In this document: positions 39,548 through 47,879 of the stretch, piece after piece | Numbering within the stretch: position 1 is the first letter of the stretch | Layout of the letters: the number at the start of each line of letters is the position of its first letter | Assembly (NCBI RefSeq): GCF_047601505.1 | Contig: NZ_JASGJD010000001.1 | Location: forward strand, 1,240,001 to 1,304,000 | Direction: 5' to 3' | Source: Cloacibacterium sp047601505 | GTDB taxonomy: Bacteria > Bacteroidota > Bacteroidia > Flavobacteriales > Weeksellaceae | Length of the DNA stretch: 64,000 bases | Notes under the pieces: model-generated | Told to the model about the DNA's origin: nothing | Database searches by the model: none | What the model saw: only the letters and a program-made list of their open reading frames with translations | Program-made: the position numbers and the translations under genes

Positions 39548-41989
39548 ATGAAAGTCCTAAAATTTGGAGGAACTTCTGTGGCGAACGCCCAAAATATACT
39601 TTTAGTAGAAAAAATAGTTAAAAACGTAGCGTCTGATAATAAAGCAGTAGTGGTAGTTTCCGCTTTGTCTGGAGTTACAGATGGTCTTATATCAGCAGCA
39701 GAATTGGCTTCTGCTAAAAACGAAAAATACACCGAAACCATTAAATCTCTAGAAGAAAAGCATTTAGAATTTGTTAAAAATCTACTGCCAATTGCAGAAC
39801 AGAGTTCTTGGTTGAGCTTTGTGAAGAAAAATTTTAATGATATTGAAGACATCTGCAACGGAATATTCGTTTTAGGTGAATTTACGCCTAGAATTAAAGA
39901 TAAAATAACGTCTTATGGTGAGTTTTTATCATCAAATATTATTGCCGCTAAATTGAAATCTGATGGTTTAGATTGCGTTTGGTTAGATTCTAGAAATTAT
40001 ATCAAAACCAATAGCAATTTTACTGATGCGAAGGTAGATTTCGAAAAAACAAATGCTAATTTTCAAAATTATTTTAAGGAAAACAAACAACAAGTTACGC
40101 TTGCTCCGGGCTTCATCGCTTCGGATGTTGATGGTAATATTACCACTTTAGGACGTGGTGGTTCAGATTATACGGCTTCTATTATTGCAGCAGCTGTAAA
40201 TGCTAAAGAATTACAAATCTGGACAGACGTTTCTGGAATGATGACGGCAGATCCTAGATTGGTTTCTAATGCAAAAATTATTCATAAAATTTCTTACCAA
40301 GAAGCGATGGAATTGTCGCACTTTGGTGCAAAAGTTATCTATCCGCCAACCATTCAGCCGGTGATGGATAAAAATATCGATTTGTGGATTAAAAATACAT
40401 TTGCAGCCGATGATTTCGGAACTTTAATTTCTCATACCAATGTCGAAAATAATGAAGACGTTGCCGTTGGAATTTCAAATTTAAGCAAAGTTGCACTTCT
40501 TACTTTAGAAGGTAGCGGAATGATTGGAATTCCTGGGGTTTCAACGAAATTGTTTCAATGTTTAAGTCAAGAAAAAATAAATGTAATTCTTATTACTCAA
40601 AGTTCTTCAGAGCATTCTATCACAGTTGCTATCAACGAAGGTGATGTGAAAAAAGCTGAAAAAGCATTGAATTTAGCTTTCGAAGACGACCTTAGTCTCA
40701 ATAAAATAGAACCTGTAAAAGTAGAAACTTCTTTGGCAATTATTGCTTTAGTTGGCGAAAAAATGAAGAGCAGAAGCGGCGTAAGTGCCAAACTTTTTGG
40801 AGGTTTAGGGAATAATGGTGTTAATGTGAGAGCAATTGCTCAAGGTTCTTCGGAGAAGAATATAAGTGTGGTGATTTCAGAAAAAGATGTCAAAAAAGCA
40901 GTAAATGTGCTTCATGAAGAGTTTTTCGAATCAGAAATTAAACAAGTTCACCTTTACATTTGTGGTGTTGGGAATGTTGGTTCTAAATTAATTCAACAAA
41001 TTTATTCTCAAAACAAATATTTGAATGATAATCTTTTGATGAATCTTAGAGTAGCTGGTTTAACGAACAGTACCAAAATGGTTTTTAATGATAAAGGAAT
41101 TAAAGAAGAAGATTACAAAGAAGCGCTTCAAAATGGCGAAGCTTCTACTCCGCATAAATTTGCTGAGGAAATTGTTAATCGAAATCTAAGAAATTCAATT
41201 TTTGTAGATGTTACTGCTAATGCAAAAGTGGTTGATATCTATGAAGATTTATTGAAAAAAAGCGTAAGTGTAGTAGCTTGTAATAAAATTGCTGCTTCGT
41301 CAAACTACGAAAATTATAAAAATTTAAAAAATTCTGCAAAAAATCATAACTGTAATTTCTTCTTCGAAACCAATGTAGGTGCAGGTTTGCCAATTATCGG
41401 AACGATTAATGATTTGATGAGAAGTGGTGATAAAATTACTTCTATTCAAGCGGTTTTGAGTGGAACTTTGAATTTTGTTTTCAATAATTATGACGGAAGC
41501 AAAACATTCTCTGAAGTCGTAAGACAAGCTCAAAAAGAAGGTTTTACAGAACCAGACCCAAGATTAGATTTAGCAGGAACAGACGTTGCGCGTAAAATTT
41601 TGATTTTAGCACGTGAAGCGGGTTATCAGTTACAATTTGATGAAATAGAAAACGAAGCGTTCTTGCCTGCAAAATGTATGGAAGGAAGTGTGGAAGATTT
41701 CTACCAATCTATGACGGAATATGAAGAACATTTCAGAAAATTATTAGAAGAAGCTAAATCTGAAGGTAAAATCTTGAAATATGTTGCTGATTTTAAAGAT
41801 GGAAAAGCAAAAGTAGGATTGCAAAAAATATCACCAGAAAGCGATTTGTATCACTTGTACGGGAAAGATAATATCGTGATTTTTAAAACGTTAAGGTATT
41901 CTGAGCAACCATTAGTGGTAAAAGGAGCTGGCGCAGGAGCAGAAGTTACTGCAAGTGGAGTTTTTGCTGATATTGTTCGTTCGGTTTAA
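39548..41989 (+). CDS. thrA: Bifunctional aspartokinase/homoserine dehydrogenase
   Basis: The 813-residue protein has an N-terminal aspartate kinase domain (VLKFGGTSVANAQNI, TLGRGGSDYTASIIAAAVNAKELQIWTDV), two ACT regulatory domains (about 310-465), and a C-terminal homoserine dehydrogenase (ICGVGNVGSKLIQQI for NADPH, then FFETNVGAGLPIIGTINDLMRSGDKI and EPDPRLDLAGTDVARKILILAREAG). It carries out the first and third steps from aspartate to threonine. Length matches E. coli ThrA. It heads the operon thrA-thrB-thrC behind the leader peptide and is probably also feedback inhibited through the ACT domains. Confidence 0.95.
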   Translation: MKVLKFGGTSVANAQNILLVEKIVKNVASDNKAVVVVSALSGVTDGLISAAELASAKNEKYTETIKSLEEKHLEFVKNLLPIAEQSSWLSFVKKNFNDIEDICNGIFVLGEFTPRIKDKITSYGEFLSSNIIAAKLKSDGLDCVWLDSRNYIKTNSNFTDAKVDFEKTNANFQNYFKENKQQVTLAPGFIASDVDGNITTLGRGGSDYTASIIAAAVNAKELQIWTDVSGMMTADPRLVSNAKIIHKISYQEAMELSHFGAKVIYPPTIQPVMDKNIDLWIKNTFAADDFGTLISHTNVENNEDVAVGISNLSKVALLTLEGSGMIGIPGVSTKLFQCLSQEKINVILITQSSSEHSITVAINEGDVKKAEKALNLAFEDDLSLNKIEPVKVETSLAIIALVGEKMKSRSGVSAKLFGGLGNNGVNVRAIAQGSSEKNISVVISEKDVKKAVNVLHEEFFESEIKQVHLYICGVGNVGSKLIQQIYSQNKYLNDNLLMNLRVAGLTNSTKMVFNDKGIKEEDYKEALQNGEASTPHKFAEEIVNRNLRNSIFVDVTANAKVVDIYEDLLKKSVSVVACNKIAASSNYENYKNLKNSAKNHNCNFFFETNVGAGLPIIGTINDLMRSGDKITSIQAVLSGTLNFVFNNYDGSKTFSEVVRQAQKEGFTEPDPRLDLAGTDVARKILILAREAGYQLQFDEIENEAFLPAKCMEGSVEDFYQSMTEYEEHFRKLLEEAKSEGKILKYVADFKDGKAKVGLQKISPESDLYHLYGKDNIVIFKTLRYSEQPLVVKGAGAGAEVTASGVFADIVRSV

Positions 41990-42025
41990 ATTAAAAAATC
42001 TTTGCGCACTTTGCGTTTAAATTAA

Positions 42026-42946
42026 ATGAAAAATATGAAATTACAAGTTCCGGGAACAGTTGCCAATTTGGTTTGCGGTTTTGATATTCTCGGAATGGCG
42101 GTAAATGAACCTTTCGATGAAATGGAATTCAAATTGCTTAACGAGAGAAAAGTAATTATTAATCATCAAGACGAATTCAATCTGCCAACTGAACCCTCAA
42201 AAAATGTAGCAGGAGTTGTTTTGCAGAAGATTTTAGAAAAATTAGAAAATCAAAATATTGGTTTTGAGGTTACCATCAACAAAAAAATAAAACCAGGAAG
42301 TGGTTTAGGTTCTAGTGCTGCAAGTGCGGCAGGAGCTGCTTTCGGAGCAAATGAATTGTTAGGAAACGTTTTTTCTAATGAAGAATTGGTGCATTTTGCA
42401 ATGTTTGGGGAGGAATTGGCTTCTGGTTCTAGACACGCAGATAATATTGCGCCTTGTCTTTTCGGTGGAATTACACTGGTAAAATCTTCAGAACCTATTG
42501 ATATTATTCCGCTTTCTTCGCCTGATTTGTACGTTACAGCGGTGCATCCTCAGGTTGAGGTAAAAACTTCTGATGCCAGACAAATTCTCAAAAAAAATGT
42601 TCAATTGAAAAATGCAGTGAAACAATGGGGAAATGTTGCGGGTTTGGTAGCGGGAATTTTAAAAAACGACAATAAATTGATTTCCAGAAGTTTAGAGGAT
42701 GTTTTAATTGAGCCGGTTCGCAGTATTTTAATTCCTAAATTTGATGAGGTAAAACAAAAAAGTATAGAGTTAGGAGCTTTGGGTGGTGGAATTTCGGGTT
42801 CTGGACCTTCGATTTTTATGATGAGCGAAACCAAAGAAATTGCTGATAAAGTTGCAGAAAATATGCAGAAAATCTACAACGAAATCGGTATCGAAAACTT
42901 TGTTTACGTTTCTAAAATCAATGACCAAGGAATAAGAATAGTCTAA
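42026..42946 (+). CDS. thrB: Homoserine kinase
   Basis: The 306-residue protein is a GHMP-family kinase. PGTVANLVCGFDILG begins the first domain, KKIKPGSGLGSSAASAAGAAFGANELL is the ATP-binding P-loop-like motif, and ALGGGISGSGPSIFMM is the C-terminal GHMP motif. It phosphorylates homoserine to O-phosphohomoserine. It lies 36 bases behind thrA and 169 bases ahead of thrC. That gap contains heptamer repeats and two small hairpins. Two ATG codons are near the start (42026, and one 9 bases later); the first is used here. Confidence 0.93.
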   Translation: MKNMKLQVPGTVANLVCGFDILGMAVNEPFDEMEFKLLNERKVIINHQDEFNLPTEPSKNVAGVVLQKILEKLENQNIGFEVTINKKIKPGSGLGSSAASAAGAAFGANELLGNVFSNEELVHFAMFGEELASGSRHADNIAPCLFGGITLVKSSEPIDIIPLSSPDLYVTAVHPQVEVKTSDARQILKKNVQLKNAVKQWGNVAGLVAGILKNDNKLISRSLEDVLIEPVRSILIPKFDEVKQKSIELGALGGGISGSGPSIFMMSETKEIADKVAENMQKIYNEIGIENFVYVSKINDQGIRIV

Positions 42947-42951
42947 AGACA

Positions 42952-42976
42952 GAAGTCCGAAGTCCGAAGTCCGAAG
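42952..42976 (+). repeat. Tandem heptamer repeat GAAGTCC x3.5
   Basis: GAAGTCC is repeated three times exactly (42952-42958, 42959-42965, 42966-42972) and followed by GAAG, six bases after the thrB stop. This perfect head-to-tail array is the clearest member of the phased repeats seen in several intergenic regions of the window. Confidence 0.8.
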
Positions 42977-43018
42977 AAATTTTGGCTTAATTGATTGAAA
43001 TAAAAATCTAATTTGTAA

Positions 43019-43095
43019 GGTCTGAAGGACCGAAAATCAACAACCAAGTGCAAGCTTGGAAATAAATGAAGAAAAATAATGAGGTCTGAAAGACC
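43019..43095 (+). repeat. Two GGTC-GACC hairpin units in the thrB-thrC gap
   Basis: GGTCTGAAGGACC (43019-43031) and GGTCTGAAAGACC (43083-43095) are near-identical mini-palindromes, each followed by GAAA. They form small stems in the thrB-thrC leader and look like a dispersed intergenic element. Confidence 0.6.
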
Positions 43096-43115
43096 GAAAT
43101 CCTAATTTAAAAAAA

Positions 43116-44414
43116 ATGAATTTTTACAATTTAAAACATAAAGAAGAACAGCTTAATTTCAAAGAAGCGACGATAAAAGGACAAGGGAAAGATAAAGGTT
43201 TGTTTTTTCCGGAAGATATTTCAAAATTTAGTAATGAATTTTTACAAAATTTACCCAATCTTTCTAACGAAGAAATTGCATTTCAAGTGATGAAGGATTT
43301 TGCGGGAGACGAAATTCCAGAAGCTGAACTTAGAAAAATTGTTGCAGAAACCATCGCTTTTGAAATTCCTCTGAAAAAAGTAACAGAAAATATTTCGGTT
43401 TTAGAACTTTTTCACGGTCCAACTTTGGCTTTTAAGGATGTTGGCGCAAGATTTATGAGCCGTTGTCTCGGTTATTTCCTAAAAAATGAAACCCGAAAAG
43501 TTACGGTTTTGGTTGCCACTTCAGGCGATACTGGAGGAGCTGTAGCCAATGGTTTTTATGATGTAGAAGGAATAGAAGTCGTGATTTTATATCCAAAAAA
43601 TAGAGTAAGTCCAGTTCAGGAAAAGCAATTGACAGCTCTTGGAAAAAATATTCATGCTTTGGAAGTAAATGGAAGTTTTGATGATTGTCAGGCTCTGGTA
43701 AAACAAGCGTTTTCTGATGATAGTTTAACCGAAAAATTACTTTTAACTTCGGCTAATTCTATTAATGTAGCTCGTTGGTTGCCTCAACAAATTTATTATG
43801 TTTTGGCTTTGAAACAATGGTTGAAAGACAATTCAGAAAACCCAGTAATCTGCGTTCCGAGTGGTAATTTTGGGAATATTTGTGCTGGAATTTTGGCGCA
43901 TCATCGTGGTTTGCCTGTTGAGCATTTTATTGCGGCTTGTAATGTAAATGATGTGGTTCCAGAATATCTTAGAACTGAAATTCTAAAGCCAAAAGAAACT
44001 GTTGCTACCATTTCCAACGCAATGGATGTTGGTGACCCAAGTAATTTTGTGAGAATTTTAGAATTATTTGACAAAGAATTTAATCAAGTTAAAAACAAAC
44101 TTTCGGGTTATACCATTGATGACGAAGAAACGCTTAAAACCATCGAAAGAGTAGAAAAAGATTATGGTTATGTTCTAGATCCTCACGGAGCAGTAGCATT
44201 TGTAGCTTTAGAAAAATATTTAGCAGAAAACGGAGGGAAAGGATTTTTCTTAGAAACGGCACATCCTGTGAAATTTCCAGATTCTGTAGAAAAAGCAACT
44301 GGAAAATCAGTAGAAATCCCAAAATCATTAGAAGAATTGATGACGCAGGAAAAATTTACCACAGAAATTAATCCTCAATATGAAGAACTGAAAGAGTTTT
44401 TGTTGAAAAAATAA
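43116..44414 (+). CDS. thrC: Threonine synthase
   Basis: The 432-residue protein is a PLP enzyme. The lysine in LAFKDVGARFMSRCLG should bind the cofactor. The phosphate-binding and active-site blocks are VLVATSGDTGGAVANGF, VILYPKNRVSPVQEKQL, NSINVARWLPQQIYY, VPSGNFGNICAGILAH and NAMDVGDPSNFVRIL. It converts phosphohomoserine to threonine, the last step of the operon. Length and motifs fit the larger ThrC subclass common in Bacteroidota and Proteobacteria. A terminator follows directly. Confidence 0.95.
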   Translation: MNFYNLKHKEEQLNFKEATIKGQGKDKGLFFPEDISKFSNEFLQNLPNLSNEEIAFQVMKDFAGDEIPEAELRKIVAETIAFEIPLKKVTENISVLELFHGPTLAFKDVGARFMSRCLGYFLKNETRKVTVLVATSGDTGGAVANGFYDVEGIEVVILYPKNRVSPVQEKQLTALGKNIHALEVNGSFDDCQALVKQAFSDDSLTEKLLLTSANSINVARWLPQQIYYVLALKQWLKDNSENPVICVPSGNFGNICAGILAHHRGLPVEHFIAACNVNDVVPEYLRTEILKPKETVATISNAMDVGDPSNFVRILELFDKEFNQVKNKLSGYTIDDEETLKTIERVEKDYGYVLDPHGAVAFVALEKYLAENGGKGFFLETAHPVKFPDSVEKATGKSVEIPKSLEELMTQEKFTTEINPQYEELKEFLLKK

Positions 44415-44423
44415 TACTTATTT

Positions 44424-44450
44424 AAAACGGATTTTTAGTCCGTTTTTTTT
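44424..44450 (+). terminator. Terminator of the threonine operon
   Basis: AAAACGGA (44424-44431) pairs with TCCGTTTT (44439-44446) and is followed by T residues. It closes the thr operon. Confidence 0.8.
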
Positions 44451-44499
44451 ATTTTTGTTAAAAACTTAAACTAGAAAAATTTAAAAAAAATTGTCTAAA

Positions 44500-44865
44500 A
44501 TGACCTCAAAAATTATACTTGAAAATATTAAAATTTATGCCTATCATGGAGTTTTGCCCGAAGAAAAAATCTTAGGAACGTATTATATTTTAAATGTTGA
44601 AATAAAAGCAGACCTTTGGAAAGCAGCCAAAACAGACCATCTTGATGATACCATTAATTACGCCGAAATCAACGAGATAATTCACGAAGAAATGAAAATA
44701 CCTTCAGAGTTGTTAGAACACGTTGCAGGTAGAATTATTGATAAAATCGGAGAAAAATTCTCTGAAATTTCTTCAATTAAAATCAAAATGACCAAAACAA
44801 AACCGCCAATGCAAGGGGAAATGGATGGTGTAAGTGTAGAATTAAAGAAAAATTTCAAAAAATAA
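44500..44865 (+). CDS. folB: Dihydroneopterin aldolase
   Basis: The 121-residue protein carries the FolB signatures: IILENIKIYAYHGVLPEEKILG (active-site Tyr and substrate-binding Glu region), DTINYAEINEIIHEEM and LLEHVAGRIIDKIG. KMTKTKPPMQGEMDGVSVELKK has the typical KP C-terminal segment. It cleaves 7,8-dihydroneopterin to 6-hydroxymethyl-dihydropterin in folate synthesis. An upstream in-frame TTG is ignored; the ATG at 44500 gives the usual length. It precedes the RDD gene by 19 bases. Confidence 0.9.
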   Translation: MTSKIILENIKIYAYHGVLPEEKILGTYYILNVEIKADLWKAAKTDHLDDTINYAEINEIIHEEMKIPSELLEHVAGRIIDKIGEKFSEISSIKIKMTKTKPPMQGEMDGVSVELKKNFKK

Positions 44866-44884
44866 ACTAAATAACTAATAACCA

Positions 44885-45379
44885 ATGAACAGAATTCAAA
44901 TTGTAGAAAGAAACAAGGCTTCTTTAGGATTAAGATTTGTGAACAGAATTGTAGATTTAATATGCTTTTATGTTTTATTAATCATATTCCTTTATCTATT
45001 TTCTTTTATTGCAAGAGTTACAGAGTCTGATTTATTAATTGGTTTTTTAATGAATTTTTTTCAAAGAGGAATTACATTTTATCTGACAATTTATTCGGTA
45101 GAACTCATTTATTATTACATTAGTGAATCATTACTAAAAGGAAGAACAGTTGGGAAATATATAACAGGTACAAAAGTTGTGACAATTTTTGGTGAAATAC
45201 CAAATTCATCTCAAGTTTTAAAAAGAACCTTATCCAGATTAATTCCTTTTGATGCTTTATCTTTTTTCGGAGAAAACGGTTGGCACGACTCTTGGTCTGA
45301 TACTAGAGTCGTGAAAATCAGTGATTTTGAAAATGCTATGAGAATGGAAAATGAGCTCGAAAATATTGGAAAAGAATAA
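44885..45379 (+). CDS. RDD family membrane protein
   Basis: The 164-residue protein has the RDD signature near its start (LGLRFVNRIVDLICFYVLLI), two or three hydrophobic helices and the conserved KGRTVGKYITGTKVV motif. The C-terminal HDSWSDTRVVK belongs to the same family. RDD proteins are small membrane proteins of uncertain role, possibly ion exchange. It follows folB in the same direction. No specific substrate can be proposed. Confidence 0.8.
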   Translation: MNRIQIVERNKASLGLRFVNRIVDLICFYVLLIIFLYLFSFIARVTESDLLIGFLMNFFQRGITFYLTIYSVELIYYYISESLLKGRTVGKYITGTKVVTIFGEIPNSSQVLKRTLSRLIPFDALSFFGENGWHDSWSDTRVVKISDFENAMRMENELENIGKE

Positions 45380-45426
45380 AATTGTAAAAATTTAGGTTTA
45401 AATTTTTTAAAAATCTAAAAAATCCC

Positions 45427-45434
45427 TATATTTG
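45427..45434 (+). promoter_or_regulatory. -7 promoter element of the tRNA-Cys gene
   Basis: TATATTTG matches TAnnTTTG exactly and ends 15 bases before the tRNA 5' end. Confidence 0.6.
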
Positions 45435-45449
45435 CACTCCGAAACAAAT

Positions 45450-45520
45450 GGTACTTTGGCCGAGCGGCTAGGCAGTGGTCTGCAACACCATCTACAGCGG
45501 TTCGAATCCGCTAGGTACCT
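45450..45520 (+). tRNA. tRNA-Cys (anticodon GCA)
   Basis: A complete cloverleaf can be drawn: acceptor GGTACTT/AGGTACC, anticodon stem GTGGT/ACCAT with loop CTGCAAC (anticodon GCA), T arm AGCGG-TTCGAAT-CCGCT and discriminator T. T at position 73 is normal for tRNA-Cys. No CCA is encoded. It has its own promoter and a terminator directly behind. Confidence 0.95.
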
Positions 45521-45526
45521 CTTAAA

Positions 45527-45558
45527 AATCAAGCAAATTTTTGCTTGATTTTTTGTTT
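45527..45558 (+). terminator. Terminator after tRNA-Cys
   Basis: AAATCAAGCAA and TTGCTTGATTT form a long perfect stem followed by TTTT and GTTTTT. It is positioned 6 bases behind the tRNA. Confidence 0.85.
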
Positions 45559-45645
45559 TTATTATAAAATTCCCACAAAATCTTTTTTTGGTTTCATTTT
45601 TGTGATTTTTGATTTTAAAATGTTAGTAATTTAAAATCTATAGTT

Positions 45646-46161
45646 ATGAAAAATGTTATATTGGCAACCGCTTTATCTCTTTTTGTGATAACGGCTTGTG
45701 AAAAATCAGACAATCAGGCAACGGTAAATAAAATAGAACAACAAAAATTACAAGTTCAGAAACAACAAATTCTACTCGAAAAACAAAAGTTAGAACTCGA
45801 AAAAGAAAAAATAGCTTACGAGACCAAACAGAAAGAAGATAGTTTAGCAAAAGTAGAAACTGAAAAACAAAAATTAGCAACGGCTAAAACCAATACAGTT
45901 TATAAAGACAGAACGGTTTACCGTAATTCTTATGGCAGCAATGTAAGCAATTCTACATCTTCGCAGGCTACAACTCAGAAAACAGGAATGAGTAAAGCCG
46001 CAAAAGGTACTATAATTGGTACTGTAGGAGGAGCTGCTGCTGGTGCAATTATTAGCAAAAAAAATAGAGGAGCAGGTGCTGTAATTGGCGGAATTTTGGG
46101 TGGAGCTACAGGTTATACCATTGGTAGAACTCAAGATAAAAAGGATGGAAGAGTACAATAA
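45646..46161 (+). CDS. Lipoprotein with coiled coil and glycine zipper
   Basis: The 171-residue protein has a lipoprotein signal peptide with the lipobox VITAC (Cys18). A charged coiled coil follows (about 25-75; alternating Lys/Glu/Gln), then a Ser/Thr-rich linker. The C-terminal glycine-zipper segment (about 118-160) reads GTIIGTVGGAAAGAIISKKNRGAGAVIGGILGG. Glycine zippers of this type pack in or against membranes and occur in outer-membrane lipoproteins such as SlyB. It is probably anchored in the outer membrane. No function is proven. Confidence 0.8.
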   Translation: MKNVILATALSLFVITACEKSDNQATVNKIEQQKLQVQKQQILLEKQKLELEKEKIAYETKQKEDSLAKVETEKQKLATAKTNTVYKDRTVYRNSYGSNVSNSTSSQATTQKTGMSKAAKGTIIGTVGGAAAGAIISKKNRGAGAVIGGILGGATGYTIGRTQDKKDGRVQ

Positions 46162-46185
46162 TTAAGGATAATTTAAAATATATTT

Positions 46186-46217
46186 AAAAGATTGCTTATT
46201 TTTAAGCAATCTTTTTT
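46186..46217 (+). terminator. Terminator touching the start of the next gene
   Basis: A 13-bp perfect stem (AAAAGATTGCTTA / TAAGCAATCTTTT, 46186-46198 and 46203-46215) is followed by T residues. The last T is the base before the ATG at 46218. It ends the lipoprotein transcript and overlaps any leader of the following gene. Confidence 0.8.
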
Positions 46218-47837
46218 ATGCTGTATATTTTACTTTCTATAATTATAATTTTACCTGTTTTAGCAGGTTTCGGAGAAATTTTCCAAAAAATTTTTGGTGA
46301 AATGAGGTCTACTTTTTCGGCAAAAATTTTTTCGGGAATTTTTTCTTTGGCAATGTTGTGGCAAATATTGGTGTTTTTTATTCCGCTGAATATTTGGGTA
46401 GAAAGTGTAAGTTTAATAATTGGATTTTTGGCGTTTTTCTATTTTAAAATTTACAGAAGTCTTAAAAATTTTTCTAAAAACGAAGTCTTTAAGTTGTCTT
46501 TGTTATTAATAATTGTCATATTTTCAGGAAGTTATTATCCTTTTATTTTAGACCATTTTGGATATTACGTTCCAAGTATCAATTGGCTTTCGGAATTTGG
46601 CTTAACAAAAGGCTTGGCAAATCTTAATTTAATCTATGCTCAAATGTCGGTTTGGCATGTTTTTCAGGCAGGTTTTTCAAATGTTTCGGATGTGTTTTTA
46701 AGAATTAATGTCGTTTTTTTAATCGCATTTTTCATTTATATATTTGAAAAAAAAATGTGGATTTTACTTTTTATTTCGCCAGTTTTTTTATTGTTTTTGC
46801 AATCTCCGAGTCCAGATTTACCAGCAATTGTATTGTCTTTAATTATTTTAAATGAAATCATCAAAGGAAACCGAAATTTCAAGTTGCTTTTTGCTTTTTC
46901 CGTTTTTGTTTTTACCATAAAACCAACCATGATTTGGCTTCCAATGTTTGTTTTTCTGTACTTTTTCAAGAGAGAAAATCTTAAATTTCTATGGCTTGGA
47001 ATTTTAGTTGGGTTGATTTACATTTTCAAGAATATTTGGTTGTTTGGTTATCCATTTTTTCCAGTTCAGATTGGTAATTTTGGCGTTTCTTGGTTGCCAA
47101 ATTCAGAAATTTTGAAATATTCTTCCGAAGTTGCAATTGCTAAAACGTATGATTTGCAATATTCAATTTCTGAAATTCAAAAATTCACTTTTTGGGATTA
47201 TATTTTCAATTGGTTTACTTTACATTCTTACAAAAAATACATTCACATTCTATTTGTTTTATCGCTAATTTTCTTTGGTTTTTTCACGTTTAAAAAGAGA
47301 GATAAGTTAACGACCATTTTATTTGCTTCAATTCTTCTGAAAAGCTTTTTAGTGCTCGTTTTTTCGGCGCAATATAGATTTTTTATTGATGTGTTTTTTG
47401 TTGTATTTTTAATCGTTTTTAATGATAGAGTAAAAGAGAAATTAGCATTGTTTAATTTTAGTTTTGGAGCTGTGATTATTTTGTTTTTGATGAGTTTTCC
47501 TCAAATTTTACAATCTAAAGTTTCCTCATTTAAACTAGGTTATTATATGCAGGGATTTGTCAAAACTCAATTTTATAAACCAGCTTATTTTGAGCTAAAT
47601 TCTTACAAAACTTTTAAAATAGGGAATTTAGATTTCAATGTTCCTAATTACGATTTATGTTTTGATACGCCTCAACCTGCACTTTCGCCAGATGCTGTAA
47701 AAAAATATTTTGAAGCAGGCATTTTTCCTCAAAAAATTACAGAAAATCTAAAAGATGGTTTCACTTGGAAGAAACTTTCTAAAGATGAAAAGGAAAAATT
47801 GAAAATAATAATTTCTTCTTTAGAGAAAAAGCGTTAA
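46218..47837 (+). CDS. Polytopic membrane protein (LIC_10190-like)
   Basis: The 539-residue protein has about ten to twelve hydrophobic segments and a soluble C-terminal region of about 80 residues. DHFGYYVPSINWLSEFGLTKGLANLNLIYAQMSVWHVFQAGF resembles the luminal loop of GT-C type glycosyltransferase-like membrane proteins of Bacteroidota, and the overall layout recalls the LIC_10190 family. No catalytic Asp pair is certain. The ATG follows a strong terminator by no base at all, so transcription must start further in or read through; Met29 is a possible alternative start. It ends 42 bases before aroC. Confidence 0.6.
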   Translation: MLYILLSIIIILPVLAGFGEIFQKIFGEMRSTFSAKIFSGIFSLAMLWQILVFFIPLNIWVESVSLIIGFLAFFYFKIYRSLKNFSKNEVFKLSLLLIIVIFSGSYYPFILDHFGYYVPSINWLSEFGLTKGLANLNLIYAQMSVWHVFQAGFSNVSDVFLRINVVFLIAFFIYIFEKKMWILLFISPVFLLFLQSPSPDLPAIVLSLIILNEIIKGNRNFKLLFAFSVFVFTIKPTMIWLPMFVFLYFFKRENLKFLWLGILVGLIYIFKNIWLFGYPFFPVQIGNFGVSWLPNSEILKYSSEVAIAKTYDLQYSISEIQKFTFWDYIFNWFTLHSYKKYIHILFVLSLIFFGFFTFKKRDKLTTILFASILLKSFLVLVFSAQYRFFIDVFFVVFLIVFNDRVKEKLALFNFSFGAVIILFLMSFPQILQSKVSSFKLGYYMQGFVKTQFYKPAYFELNSYKTFKIGNLDFNVPNYDLCFDTPQPALSPDAVKKYFEAGIFPQKITENLKDGFTWKKLSKDEKEKLKIIISSLEKKR

Positions 47838-47839
47838 CA

Positions 47840-47879
47840 CATTACCTAATTTTCACATTATCTCATTACCTTTGCTTTT
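47840..47879 (+). repeat. Phased ACATTATCTC repeats before aroC
   Basis: The leader reads CACATTACCTAATTTTCACA then TTATCTCATTACCTTTGC, with TTACCT and CACATTA units repeating at about 8-16 nt. It ends at the aroC ATG and belongs to the same class as the phased leaders before gmk, nifJ and miaA. Confidence 0.35.

Noticed and set aside
42952..42976. GAAGTCC tandem units as a CRISPR array
   Set aside because: Units are 7 bases with no spacers and no cas genes nearby.
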